This document shows, piece by piece, positions 50,881 to 62,486 of a stretch of DNA of 64,000 bases. The stretch's first letter is position 1. Each line of letters starts with the position of its first letter. The notes under the pieces are model-generated. The model was given only the letters and a program-made list of their open reading frames with translations, had not been told where the DNA came from and did not search any database. The DNA comes from Quillaja saponaria (Eukaryota; Streptophyta; Magnoliopsida; Fabales; Quillajaceae): the NCBI GenBank assembly GCA_029379385.1, contig CM055608.1:26968350-27032349 (forward strand), read 5' to 3'. A program made the translations under genes and the position numbers.

Positions 50881-51100
50881 GATAACATGGATAATTCATA
50901 TCAGGTCCACTATTCTATGGCTGTGCCTCCTGTAGCTTATGAAGGTGCAAGAGCTCCTGAAGTTGATATTGTTGACTCTCTGGAAAAGACTGAAGTGAAT
51001 GATGGCCAGAAGAGCACTCGGCTCCAGCCAAAGCAAGATCTATCAGAGCTATGTGATGTTCTACAACTTTCTGTATACCCTCTATCCACACTTCAATAAG
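50881..51100 (+). pseudogene. Linker exon before CMM2 of the MOM1-like gene
   Basis: After the acceptor CACAG at 50876-50880 the frame reads DNMDNSYQVHY and continues to SEVNDG-like and LQPKQDLSELCDVLQLS sequence. The last part resembles the start of the helical region that precedes CMM2 (pattern L-x-x-LC-x-x-LQ-x-S). The frame then degrades and stops at about 51098, without a clear donor. The join to the CMM2 exon at 52457 is unclear. Confidence 0.5.
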
Positions 51101-52456
51101 CTTCCTAGAGATGTCCATTGCTTACTTGGGCACTCAGACACATGCATATACAGATGCACAAACTCAGATAAATCTTTCCTTGGTCTAAAACTAGTCATTG
51201 ATGACCATTTGTTTGCAATAGCATTTTGTGGAATACTCATTTTGTACATTTGTCTTCTGCATGTCCATAACGTTCTCCAAATTCCACTTTATCTGGTAAC
51301 AAATAAACATTCAATCTATAATCTTGTTGAATTTTGGTTATGAATAACTGCTGGATATAGTTCCGCGGATACAAAATCAGTTGGCAACAAACATGGGTCC
51401 TAGAGAAAGTCTGAAGAAAGTGGTTGAGTATCTTGCTGTTTGCAGTGTCTTAGTTGAATCTTACTATTGTACTTGTGTAAAGGAGATGCTGAGTATTACT
51501 AAATAATAAATTGTAGGCAAGAATCAGTTTTCATACACACACGGCCATACCAAAAGGACAAACCTAAACTTATATATTTGTTCTTTTCTTTGTATTTGAA
51601 GTATTTGTGGCACCTTGGTATATCTATAAATAAATTGAATGGCTCTAGCCCTTATGTATTGACCCAGAGAGTTTAACCATAATTGGTCAGAAACATATGA
51701 GGTTGAGCTGTTGAAGCCATGATCAGCATATGCTATTGGACCATAAGTTTCTATTTTTCTTTTAATCTTTGTTACACAGCTGACAGTTCCAATTATTCAA
51801 GGTAATGTTTGACAGACATCCTTTGATGAACAAGTGGCAATTATATCTGCATGCTAAAATTGTTACATGGTAAAGTGATTTGGCGTTGGCTGTTATCTGG
51901 CTTACAACTTTGACTGTAATGAGAAGCTTGACTCACCACAAGGCTCTATATATTATGAGTGTTTGTAGGTTACCACTATTATGCTCTGGTAATATCATGA
52001 AACTTCAGTATGAAGTATATTTATGTTTGGTATTTGAGTTCTGATTGACGTGGGACGGATATTATGTTGGGAACTTCTGCTACACCAATACATGTTAGGG
52101 AATGTATCGAAGATTAAAATCCATTCCAAGAAACTGATGAAATTGGTACATTCAACAAGATGATGCTAAAGTACTCACCTGTTATGTAAGTGCTTGAAGG
52201 GTTCAGTTTCGTAGAAGCATCACAGTATATGTTCGAATGTATGTGTGTGTGCACAAACCCAAGACAAGTATAAATGATTGATGATGATGATATGCAATGT
52301 ATATTGTCTGTGTTACTGATAGCAAGTTTTAATATTCAAAATAGAACACACTTGTAAAGTGCTATCCTATTTATGGATTTTTTAAAGGTTGATTTGCAAC
52401 AACAAAAAAAATGTCAATAAAAACTAGCTGATTACTTGCTTTGACCTTGTATGCAG

Positions 52457-55156
52457 AAAGAAATCAAGGCCACTACTGTGAGGATTCTTGAGCATGTATT
52501 GAAATATTACAATGTTGATTGCCAGGAAGTTTCTATAATGCAGGCATTCCAAATAGCTCTGGTCAGTACTCACATTAATACTCAATATTGCTTCCATAAG
52601 CACTGCCTAATGCCTATATTATTATCTTCATTCTCAATGAGTTTTTATTATTATCTTTTGAGAAAGATGAGGAGCAATCGGATCTTAGTTTGCGTCCAGT
52701 TTTCTTCTACTGATTGTCTGTTTGATTCTGTTGGCAAATAAATGTTTCTGGGTAGAGTTTGTGTTACAATTACAAAGGATATCTGAACAAACTATTATTT
52801 CACAACAATGGTGAGTCTTAACTCTTAAAAAGACCCATCAAATTTATTCTGCCAAATCTTGTTTCTGGATGGGCCAAAGTTTGCTTTGGTTGTAGCCTGT
52901 ATATACAATGGTAGTTACCTTTAGGGTTTGATTAGTTTTTCAAGGTTTTTCAAGTCAGACACTTGTATTTTCTTGAAGAACAGAATAGTGAATTTCAGAT
53001 CTCTCCAATGAAGACATAGGCTAGATGGAGCCGAACCTCGATAGATCTCCTGTTCTTTCTTTTGCTTAGTTTCGTTTTTCAATTTTAGATTTTATCCAAT
53101 TCTCGCTTCTGTTTTAATAAAAACAAGGTTACTTAATGGAAAGGCTGACTCCATGCTTCCTAGCTCATGATTTTATGATGCAAAATATATTTTAACTTCT
53201 TTGTTACTCAATAGAACAATTGATCCTAGAAACTTTTTATTTTTGTCTTGCATATGTATGAACCATTTGCTCCTGAAAAAAACTAAGCAATCACATCCTA
53301 TTATTTAAGTGTTCCTTCAGGGAGTTTGGAGGGAGAGGAGATGAGAGGTACAGAAGGAGAGGAGAGGAGAGTAGAGGAAAAATGACACATATTTTTTCAT
53401 GAATTCAAAAAATCTATTAAGGTACATTTCTTGTATGAGAGGTGAGTGGAAGAGGAGAGAATATATTATTATATATTTTTTAAAATTTTCCCTCAAATTG
53501 TTTTATTTGAGTACTAGTACATAATTTAGTAAAAAAAAAAAGGGGTATATTTGTCATCACATATAAAAATTATAATGTATCTTATCTTCCCTCTCCAAAT
53601 TCTTTAAATTTGAAGGAATTAAAAAAATGGAGTTTGAAGGGATATAGAGGGTATATGTACCCCTTCATTTCCCCTCCCTCTTACTAGGGAAAAAAAAAAA
53701 AAAAAAAAAAACTGCCAAACTAAGGAAAAGATGCAATCTCCTAGCTCTTCTCCTTTCCTCTCCTCTCCCCCCTTCAAACTAAGGAAAAGATGCAATCTTC
53801 TAGCTCTTCTCCTTTCCTCTCCTCCCCCTCCATCCAAATAAGGCCCAAGAAAAGTGAGTAACTCTTTGAAGATGTCCCCTTCCTTTATTTTTATTTTTAT
53901 GAGATGTTAGCTTCTTGCTATGCTCAATATCTTTGAAATACGAGGTACAGAGGTAGTCTGACCTATATAGAGTGCAAGGATTAAGATAATCCACCAATTA
54001 CAGTGTTCTAATTTCATACTCATATACCTCTACTTTTCCTAGAAGAATAGTCGTCATCAGTGACTTTACTAGTTCCTCCTCTGTTTCTCCTGTGTGATGG
54101 AAAAGTTAAATCAAATTGCATGAATGATTTTTATTTTATTTACTGGCGACTTAGTTATATTCAACATCTAATCCTTAGACTCCTTAGGTGATTGAAAAGC
54201 GTCATCCAGTTCTTTTGAATAACCTATTGATCTAGAGGAACAACGGTTGCATGTGATCCTTAGAGTACGTAATTTTTATCCTATGAGTAAGATTTTTCAG
54301 GAAGATCATTTTATATATTCTATACAATGATATAAGATATAAGAACCTTTCTATAAATATCATGTCTTGGTACTCCTTGGTCCATCTAGTGGTCTATTTT
54401 CCTGGGTCCTTCAGTTTTTTCAGTAGTACGATTCACTTGAATTTGTACATCTATAGAATCCTAGCTTGAAATACATCCTCGGTGCCATGTTTGGCCACAT
54501 TGGTTTAGGAAGTTATCAACAAAACTGTTTTACAAAACATAGGCAAAAATTTATCTTTCCACATTTACATTTAGTTATAGCTCATCTACTTCTAGCTGCC
54601 ATCTACATGGGACTATACTTATGCCTGGCATGCATTATATGCATCTGCATGCTTGGATGACGAACATCTATGAAATATGTTTTATCTAATAGTGTGCATA
54701 ATTACATTTTTTGAGTTTAGAAGTGCTTCATATTGTAATGCAATTGGCTGATGAAATGTTTGTCTTTTCAGTGTTGGGTTGCAGCTTCCTCAGTAAAACA
54801 CAAGCTTGACAGAAAAGAATCGCTTGCACTTGCTAAACTTCACCTAAATTTTGTCTGCAATGAAGAAGAAGCAAGGTATGTATACTCAAAACTATGGCAT
54901 ATTAAGATGTTTGCAAGCATTTTAGAGAATGGGCGACGTATTAAGGATTTGGTAGAGGGGAATATGGAAAAGGGCTTTCAGAGTCCTCATATGTCAGAAC
55001 CAATGGAATCTACTTCAATGGAACCTGCTCCTGAGGGTAGTCCTGACAAGGCAATACCATCTACACAACACCCGATTCATGGAGAAATTTTACAGAGTGA
55101 GCCTTCTGAAGTTCCTGAATTTCCTGTACTTGAAAAGATTAGTAGTTTGCCCATGT
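52457..55156 (+). pseudogene. CMM2 region of the MOM1-like gene (two exons, apparently intact)
   Basis: CMM2 is the conserved MOM1 motif that dimerises and binds PIAL-type SUMO-ligase partners. It is sufficient for much of MOM1's silencing role. Exon 52457-52561 (35 codons, VRILEHVLKYYNVDCQE, MQAFQIAL) joins in phase to the exon from 54772 (CWVAASSVKHKLDRKESLALAKLHLNF, ARYVYSKLWHIKMF). The motif has no stop or shift. The second exon then runs through a Pro/Glu/Ser-rich tail to a TAA at 55156, after which a different frame continues. Confidence 0.75.
53320..53830. mobile_element. MITE-like element with purine/pyrimidine subterminal repeats
   Basis: The left end (AGTTTGGAGGGAGAGG) and the reverse complement of the right end (TTATTTGGATGGAGGG) are loosely inverted, with GAGGAGAGG-type words inside each. 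Near the right end a ~62-bp unit containing AACTAAGGAAAAGATGCAAT and CTAGCTCTTCTCC is present twice in tandem (about 53715-53776 and 53777-53835). It lies in the intron that splits CMM2. Confidence 0.5.
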
Positions 55157-55199
55157 AAGCATATGCTTTTTCCATTGGTTGTGATACAGAAATGAAAGA

Positions 55200-55640
55200 A
55201 TGGATGTTATAGCCTCAGAAAGAGAAAATGCTTCTTTCGATGAGCACCAGAACAAAGCCCTTAATGCCAGTAATGACCCACATAATAGTTCCCTTGTCAA
55301 AGGTCTTCTAGAAAGGGAAGGTCCTGTGAGTAGTTCTGCTATCATGCAATCCAATTGTAAATCTTATGAAAAAGTTCCTCAAATTTTAGTTAATGAAGCG
55401 GTTGTGTGGGAGAGCCCTGCCAATATTCCAACTCCTCTTGAGCAGCTCAGTTTTGTTGCCACTGACAGAGCAACCTTAAAAAACGCAGCTGTGAAACAGG
55501 TTAGGCATTGTAATAGAGCAGTTAGTCAGGTTTATGGAGAGTCAACACCTCTGGAGTTTATTCAGACTAGTTCATCTTTGTTGGAGCCGAGAATTTGTTT
55601 GCCCCATGGGGATTTAGTCTCATCATGTCAGGTTAGTAGA
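55200..55640 (+). pseudogene. Low-complexity middle region exon of the MOM1-like gene
   Basis: An open frame rich in Ser, Glu, Asn and Pro (ERENASFDEHQNKALN, AVVWESPANIPTP) resembles the long unstructured stretch between CMM2 and the C-terminal coiled coil of MOM1-type proteins. It is out of frame with the exon ending at 55156, and the 36-base gap is too short for a normal intron, so a small insertion or another lesion is likely. A donor near 55630 (CAG/GTTAG) is possible. Confidence 0.5.
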
Positions 55641-56119
55641 TCTTTGTTCAATGAGTTTTTTTCTGGGGAAGTTATACTTTTAATGTTTCTGCATTTCTTT
55701 ATGCTCTTGCAAATACAAGTAGTATACTATATAGTGTATATATACATATGTGCACATGTATATACATATTTACTGGATGGGTAATCACTTAGTTTTCCTT
55801 TAGTTGTCATGGTCACAGTCCTGAATTTTCTCAAATAGCTCGAATAACATTTAATAATTTGTGTGCATTCGTTGCTGGATGACCAATTGTCATAAAAGCT
55901 CAAGCTATAGGGAAGGTCCAACTATGTATCTTAACCTAATACACAAATACTCATCTCCATTGACCATGAAATTAAAAACTCTTATATAACTACTAGTCTT
56001 ATTTTCTGCCCTGAGAGTAGAAGGTACTAGTCAGGTGGCAACTACTAATTTGGAATTTTATTTTAGGATGTTAATTTTTTCATCAATTACTAAATCCTGC
56101 CACCTTTTGTGCATTCCAG

Positions 56120-56836
56120 ATGTCTACATCTACACTTCCAGAAGATGACTCATCAACTATGTTCATGGCCTCAGGCATGAATGGTTATCATGGCGCTGAA
56201 GACAATATCTACAGTCTTGAGGATACTGTAATTGCACAACCACCATGTGACCTGGTGGAACAATTTAACCCTTCAGCTGTGCATCCCATGTCTCATTTGC
56301 CACTGCAAGACTCTAATGACATGCCCATCAACAGAAACAATACATCTGTTACAGACTGGAGTTCCACTACCTCCCCAGGAGCTATGAATAGCTATCCAAT
56401 TGGAGATCTCTATCTGACATCTGAGGTGTCTCATTGCTCTGACCCACTATGAATTGAAATGGAAAGAATACAACAGGAGGAGGAGGAAGCCTTCAAAACG
56501 CATGGAGAAATAATACGATTAAAACCATAATTTTTTTTTTCTTAAAAAAAAAGAAGAAAGTTTGGTTGATGTTGCTTTCTTGATTCTTAGCCTTACAGTT
56601 CTTGCTTAATTGAATATTATCTTATGTCAATTAGATATTGCATCTAAGATCTGAATATGAAAAAGAGATTGCATTGGTACAGGAAAAGTATGATGTATTG
56701 CTTCACAATGCCAAGAAAGTGTTTGTGCAGAAACAGGAGGAGCTTCAGACATACCACAGCAAAGTTTATCTGAATAAGTTACTGGCTGAGGCTATTAGTT
56801 TTAAGCTTGATAGTTACAAGGCAGCCGGACCGTGAT
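56120..56836 (+). pseudogene. C-terminal region and coiled coil of the MOM1-like gene, with stops
   Basis: The exon from 56120 (MSTSTLPEDDSSTMF to SEVSHCSDPL) meets a TGA at 56450. The same frame resumes as EMERIQQEEEEAFKTHG. In the family, this charged sequence directly follows the Asp-Pro-Leu motif, so the stop looks acquired. The next exon (56637-56834) reads HLRSEYEKEIALVQEKYD and QEELQTYHSKVYLNKLLAEAI. It is a clear coiled coil and then stops at 56833, close to a possible donor (CCAG/GTATAG, 56850). Remaining exons may lie beyond the chromovirus or be lost. Confidence 0.6.
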
Positions 56837-56850
56837 GCACTGAACCAGGT

Positions 56851-57232
56851 ATAGTCCTTTTATAAATATTTACATAAAAGTATCAGTCAATGCTACTTTT
56901 TTCTTCAAAATGCTAGGAAGTCATATCATAATCAGTTTTTTCTTTTAATCATTCCTTTTCTTAAACTGCAATATTTGGGTCTCAAATAATTTTTTTTTTT
57001 TCATATATATAAATGAAATCAAATATGAAGATAAAAAATGAACTTGACTTTCTTTTTTGCTTATTTTTTATGGTATGATACTTAGAAATAAATTTTAAAA
57101 TTTAAAATATAGAAATGAATATAGAAGAAAACCAGGAAAGAAAATGTATATAGTAAATGTTTTTTTCAAAATGGCTCAAAATATGAAAAGAATAATGAGA
57201 AAATATCATTGTTATTTTTATTCCTTCATTAG
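56851..57232. other. Flank between the last MOM1-like exon and the chromovirus
   Basis: AT-rich, with no gene. It begins with a splice-donor-like GTATAG and ends with the pentamer ATTAG at 57228-57232, the left copy of the chromovirus target-site duplication. The chromovirus therefore probably inserted into what was a MOM1-like intron or 3' flank. Confidence 0.5.
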
Positions 57233-57777
57233 TGCCACAATTCAAGCTTGTCCAGTGCATGTCGCACATGGCCGCTTGCCTTGTGATGGGCACATTATAG
57301 GTAGCTAGGCATATGTCATGACATGATGGCATTTTGGTAAATAGGTAGTCAGGCAACTGGGAAATATGATGTTCCTTCCTGCTAAAGGAATTATGGTGCA
57401 GAAAGCTCTTTAGGGGGTGTATATGTGAGAAAATTCAAAATTATACACGAGCTTGTCAAATGAGTGTCAAAGGCCTTGGTGTTGCTTGTAACTCCTCCTA
57501 CACCAAGCCATTTGCCTATGTCGTAGCCATGTCGAGGACATGTAGTTTGCATTTTGATAGCATTGTAATTTGATTGTTTTTCACTTAATGAGAAGTTGAA
57601 GCATTTTCTTGCAAACTGTGTTGTATTTGTTTTCTTGCTATATTTTGCTTACATCGTTGCGCACTAGCCTTGCGGGTTGACACTCGAGGGGTATTGGAGA
57701 AGCTGACTTGCTACTCACGAGGGGTTAGCAAGTGCTATATAGGCGTCTTTGCATGCTAGCAAAGTCGCCCAGTGACA
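57233..57777 (+). repeat. 5' LTR of the chromovirus
   Basis: 545 bases, TGCCAC to GTGACA. The 3' LTR has TGTCAC to GTGACA, a perfect 6-bp inverted end, so the third base has mutated here. In the first ~130 aligned bases I count about eight substitutions and two indels between the LTRs, so the insertion is old. Confidence 0.93.
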
Positions 57778-57833
57778 GTTGGTATTAGAGCTACGTTCCG
57801 AACTGCTGAGGAAGTAGCAGTTGGTTGTTGTCA

Positions 57834-59200
57834 TGATGAAGGGAATGACGAATCAACAAAAGTTCGATTGGATTGATTCACAGCTTGGGCGAGCTTGCTG
57901 GAGTGTTGACTCCATGATAGAGATATGGGCATCATTGAAAGAGTTTGACATACCCGGATTAATGGAAAGGGTGACTACTCTTGAAGGACTTGTTAGTCGT
58001 GTGCGGGCACTTAAGAGGAATAAAAATGTCTATGGCATAAGTGACAATGTTGCTGGGTTCGAGGAGCGAGTGAGTAGTATCGACCAAGCCCAAGCACAAC
58101 TGGAGGGCGCGGTCCACACCATGCGTGGTGAGTTTTTGGATGATATGACTATCATGAAAGATGAACTTGGTGAGCTGAACACCAAGGTCAATATCACCAT
58201 GAGAGCGGTGGGTAATGACAACCACAACCTGTATGCTGAGGGTGTGGGGCAACGTCGAATGAAAGTTCCTGAACCTCGGGCTTTTGGATGGGCATCGAGA
58301 TGCAAAGGAGTTGGAAAACTTTCTATTTGACATGGAACAGTACTTCCGAGCAATGAGAATGGATTTGGAAGAAGCAAAGGTGACAACAGCTACTATGTAC
58401 CTTTCTGGAGATGCTAAACTCTGGTGGAGGACAAAGTATGTTGACATACAAGATGGTAGATGTGTAATTGACACCTGGGAAGATTTGAGGCGAGAACTGA
58501 AGGCCCAATTCTTTCCGGAGAACGTCGACTACATCGCTCGGCGCAACTTAAAGGAGTTGAAACAGACATGGACTATCCGTGAGTATGTGAAGAAATTTGC
58601 GGGGCTGATGTTAGACATTCGTGACATGTCGGAGAAAGATAAGATGTTCTATTTCCTTGAAGGCTTAAAGCCATGGGCGAAGGCTAAACTTCAACGACAG
58701 TGGGTCCAGGATTTGGCCACAGCTCAGGTGGCAGTCTAGCGCTTGACAGACTATGCTCCTGAAAGCTCTGCTAGTAAGAAACCACAACAATCTTCTAGTG
58801 GAGGCAATGGCGGACAGTTTGGCAAGCCAGGAAAGAGCAAAAGTGGGGGAGGGGTTCAGAGGAAACCTTCCTACCCCTCTAATAGTTCACAATTGTCACG
58901 AGGGTCTGTCTCAACCTTTAAACCAAGGACAATCTCTTGCTACTTGTGTAATGGACCGTATAGAGTTGCGGAGTGTCCACAGAAAACTGCATTCAATGCT
59001 TTGCAAGCTTCGGTTCGTAAAACACCTCAACGTCACGCTGATGAGGATGAGTCTGATGAAGATCAGCCCAGGATGGAGGCATTGCAATTTATTAAGGCAC
59101 TCAAGAAGCATGTTGAGAGTTCTAAAAAGAGCAGGGATAAGGGTCTCATGTTTGTGAAAGGCCATCTTGGTGGGAAGCCGGCTACGAGTGTCATGCTAGA
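57834..59200 (+). pseudogene. Chromovirus gag-like region, frameshifted
   Basis: The first frame from ATG 57834 carries a heptad-like helical segment and loses frame near 58290. The neighbouring frame continues with the retrotransposon gag core (LENFLFDMEQYF, AKLWWRTKY, LRRELKAQFFPEN, REYVKKFAGLMLD, FYFLEGLKPWAKAKL). It is cut by a TAG at 58737 and resumes as a Ser/Gly/Lys-rich linker with a zinc knuckle (CYLCNGPYRVAEC, about 58939-58977). The knuckle's His position holds Tyr. Confidence 0.8.
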
Positions 59201-62103
59201 CATTGGGGCTACCCATAACTTTGTTTTTGCAGCGGAGGCCAAGAAGCTGGGCCTAAAGTTGGAGAAGGACTCAGGCCGAATGAAAGATGTGAATTCTAAA
59301 TCCTTGCCTACTGCAGGGCAAGCCAAGCAAGTGTTTATAAAGCTTGGGACATGGGAAAGTCGTGTCGATTTTATGGTAGCCAAGATTGATGACTTTGATG
59401 TTGTCCTCGGGATTGAGTTCATGCTTACCCACAAAGCAATTCCAATCCTTGCTGCTAGTTCTCTTATGATAATGGGAGAGCAGCCAACTATGGTGCCAGC
59501 AGTGATCAAACAACTTGGTGAGACCAAGCATCTGTCGGCTTTTCAATTCAAGAAGGGCATGAAGCGACATGAACCTACTTTTGTGGTGGTACCCTTGGTT
59601 ATTGAGGATCAAGGGGATGGAGAGCCAGTGCCGTCAACCATACAGGGAGTTTTGAAGGAATGCCCGACAAACTTCCACAAACCTTGCCGCCGCACAGGGG
59701 TATTGATCATGAGATTGAGTTAGTGCCAGGCATCAAGCCACCTGCAAAGGCTCCTTACAAGATGACACCACCTAAGTTGGTTGAGCTCAGAAAATAGCTG
59801 AATGAACTACTAGAGTTAGGGTTCATAAGACCTTCAAAGGCACCGTTTGGAGCACCGATATTGTTTCAGAAGAAGCAGGATGGGAGCTTGCAAATGTGTG
59901 TTGATTATCGAGCACTCAACAAGGTCACAGTGCGGAACAGTTATCTTATACTGCTCATTGCTAATCTTTTTGACTAACTGAGTGGTGCCAAGTACTTCAC
60001 AAAGCTGGACTTGAGGTCCGGGTATTACCAAGTTCAAATTGCAGAGGGGGACAAGTCGTCGGACAAGTCGAAGACGACTTGTGTCACTCGATATGGTGCA
60101 TTTGAGTTCTTGGTGATGCCATTTGGGTTGAAGAATGCACCAGCCACATTTTGCACTCTCATGAATCAGGTTTTCCTCAGGTACTTAGACAAGTTGATCG
60201 TGGTTTACTTGGATGACATAGTAATCTATAGCTCCACTTTGGAAGATCACAAAAAGTACTTGCAATTGGTTTTTGACATGCGGAAAGAGAATCAGTTGTT
60301 CCTTAAAGGGAGAAGTTTTCTTTCGCGCAGAAGCAAATCAAGTTTCTTGGCCACATTATTAAGCAAGGTCGTGTCCAAATGGATTTGGGCAAGGTGAAAG
60401 CCATCCAAGAGTGGAGGACTCCTACTAGCGTGACTGAACTTCACTCTTTCCTTGGTTTAGTAAATTACTATAGGCGATTTGTTGAAGGCTATTCAAGGAA
60501 AGCTATGCCCTTTACAAAGTTATTGAAGAATGACACAATTTGGCATTGGGGTGAGCCATGTCAAACTGCATTTGAAGACATGAAGTTAGCTATGATTAAT
60601 GATTCTATTTTAGCATTGCTAGATATCTCAAAGCCTTTTGAAGTTTAGACTGATGCATTTGATTATGCCCTTGGGGGAGTCTTGTTTCAAGAGAATCATC
60701 TTGTTGCTTATGAGAGTCATAAGTTATCACAAGTCGAGATGAGGTATACAGCTCAAGAGAAGGAGATGCTTATTCATTACTTGTGGGTGTGGAGACATTA
60801 CTTGTTGGGGTCAAAGTTCATTGTGAAAACTGATAACACAGGAGTTAGTCATTTTTTTACACAGCCGAAGTTGACACCTAAGCAGGGCCGTTGGCATGAG
60901 TTTCTAGCAGAATTTGATTTTGAGTTTGAGCACAAGGCGGGGAAAAGTAATCAGGCAACTGATGTCCTTAGTCGCAAGGCTGAGCTTGCGGCAATGACCT
61001 ACGTAGTGCACATATCGGCTAGTCGTGTTGTTACTTCAATGCGAGAGCGCATTCGAGAGAACTTCGATAAGGATTCAGTTGATCAAGCTATCATAAACCT
61101 AGCCAAAAAAGGGAAGACTCGTCAGTTATGGGTGGAGGATGGACTACTAATGGCAAAGGTAAGCTGATTGTTCGTTCCCAAAACAAGGGACCTGTGAAGG
61201 ACGCTCATGAAAGAGTGTGATGACACTTCGTGGGCCGGTCACCTGGGTTGGCAGAGAACTTATGCCCTTATGAAACAAGGGTATTACTGGCCTCAGATGA
61301 GAGAGGATGCAGTTAACTACTCTAAAACGTGTCTTATCTGCCAGCAAGACAAAGTTGAGCGGAAGAAGATTGCATGGCTACTAGAGTCGGTGCCGACTCG
61401 TTCATGGGAAAGTGTGTCTCTGGACTTCATCACCAGTATTTCAGGAGTGAGAGATTTATCTACTATCTTGGTGGTAGTGGATTGGTTTTCGAAGTATGCC
61501 ACATTCATCCCGACACCAAAATATTGCTCGGCAGAAGACACAACACAATTGTTCTTTAAATATGCTGTCAAATATTGGGGTGTGCCCAAGAACATTGTCA
61601 GTGATCGAGATAGCAGGTTCACAGGGATTTTCTGGTTCGAATTATTCAACCTACTCGATTCATAACTTAACATCTCATCTAGCTATCATCCACAAACTGA
61701 TGGCCAGAATGAGAGATTCAATGGCATACTTGAGGAATATTTGCGTCATTTTGCCAGTGTCAACCAAAGGAATTGGCCAAAGCTACTAGACACTGCTCAA
61801 TTTTGCTTTAATGCTCAGAAGAGTTTTGCGACAAACAGAAGTCCTTTTGAGATTGTTACAAGGCAGCAGCCGTTCCTACCAAACACACTTGATGGAAAAA
61901 GTCTTAATGCACATCACTTTACTAAAGACTGGAAGCATAACATTGAAATTGCCCTAGCATACTTAGAAAAAGCTTCTAAGAGAATGAAGAAATGGTCAGA
62001 GACGTCGACAACTGGAGTTCCAAGTTGGAGATCTTGTATTGGTCAAGCTCATGAAGGAACAACTAAAGAGACTGAGGGGGCAAGATCACAAGCTTATTCG
62101 TAA
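59150..62103 (+). pseudogene. Chromovirus pol-like region (protease, RT, RNase H, integrase), frameshifted
   Basis: The order is protease (MLDIGATHNF at about 59190-59220, where families have D-T/S-G), reverse transcriptase from about 59850 (MPFGLKNAPATF, then the catalytic YLDDI at about 60210), RNase H at about 60640-60980 (ALGGVLFQE, SYKL-like SHKLSQVE, VKTDN) and integrase. The integrase has a zinc region (CLICQQDK, about 61335) and a core (VSLDFITSI, VSDRDSRF) at about 61200-61800. Stops and shifts break it into at least six pieces. Confidence 0.85.
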
Positions 62104-62173
62104 ATATGAAGGTCCATTTCCAATTGTTTCCAAGGTTGGGAAAGTTGCCTACAAGATCGACCTTCCACCCTAG

Positions 62174-62431
62174 ATGAAGATACACCCAGTGATTCATGTT
62201 TCCAACCTGAAGCCGTATCATCCTGATCCAGAAGATCCAGCACGTAACCAGTCAACTAGGCTAGCAGTCAATCTCAAGAAGCCACCAAGCAGAGTAGCAG
62301 AGGAGATTCTAGCTGAAAGAAGAATGATTATCAGAAGATACCCACGACTTGAGTTCTTAGTCAAGTGGAAAGGTCTTGGAGATGAAGAAATCAGCTGGGA
62401 GAAAGTTGAAGATCTGTCAGAGTTCCAGTAG
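62174..62431 (+). pseudogene. Chromovirus C-terminal chromodomain
   Basis: After the integrase tail (HVSNLKPYHPDPED) the frame reads EEILAERR and FLVKWKGLGDEEISWEKVEDL. This is a chromodomain-like fold that in chromoviruses guides integration to marked chromatin. The first aromatic of the usual methyl-lysine cage is not evident, a common state in the plant group II chromodomains. It is separated from the integrase by a stop at 62171. Confidence 0.85.
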
Positions 62432-62486
62432 AAGATTGAAGACTTTCAAGCAACTGAGTCAACGAGGACGTCGACGTAAGGGAGAA

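Larger units (their letters stand above)
32375..56850 (+). pseudogene. MOM1: MOM1-like (MORPHEUS' MOLECULE 1) chromatin silencing gene, multiply disrupted
   Basis: MOM1 proteins maintain transcriptional silencing of plant transposons downstream of DNA methylation, acting in the nucleus. Their SNF2 domain is already degenerate, and CMM2 is the key functional part. Family blocks appear here in the right order over 24.5 kb. They are an N-terminal basic exon (32375-32509), small exons near 33010-33152 and 34289-34370, a PHD remnant (37431-37573, 38959-39136), a chromodomain-like pair (39413-39946), SNF2 blocks (42804-45294, 49824-50770), CMM2 (52457-52561, 54772-55156) and a coiled coil (56459-56834). 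Lesions I can see are a ~10-base deletion in the PHD finger, two frameshifts in the SNF2 N-lobe, loss of one helicase exon next to a copia insertion, and probable in-frame stops at 50620 and 56450. Together these rule out a normal full-length product. Shorter transcripts, for example from the CMM2 end, remain possible. Later exons may lie beyond the chromovirus. Confidence 0.8.

Noticed and set aside
59063..59527. Minus-strand frame inside the chromovirus
   Set aside because: Shadow of the + strand gag/protease region.
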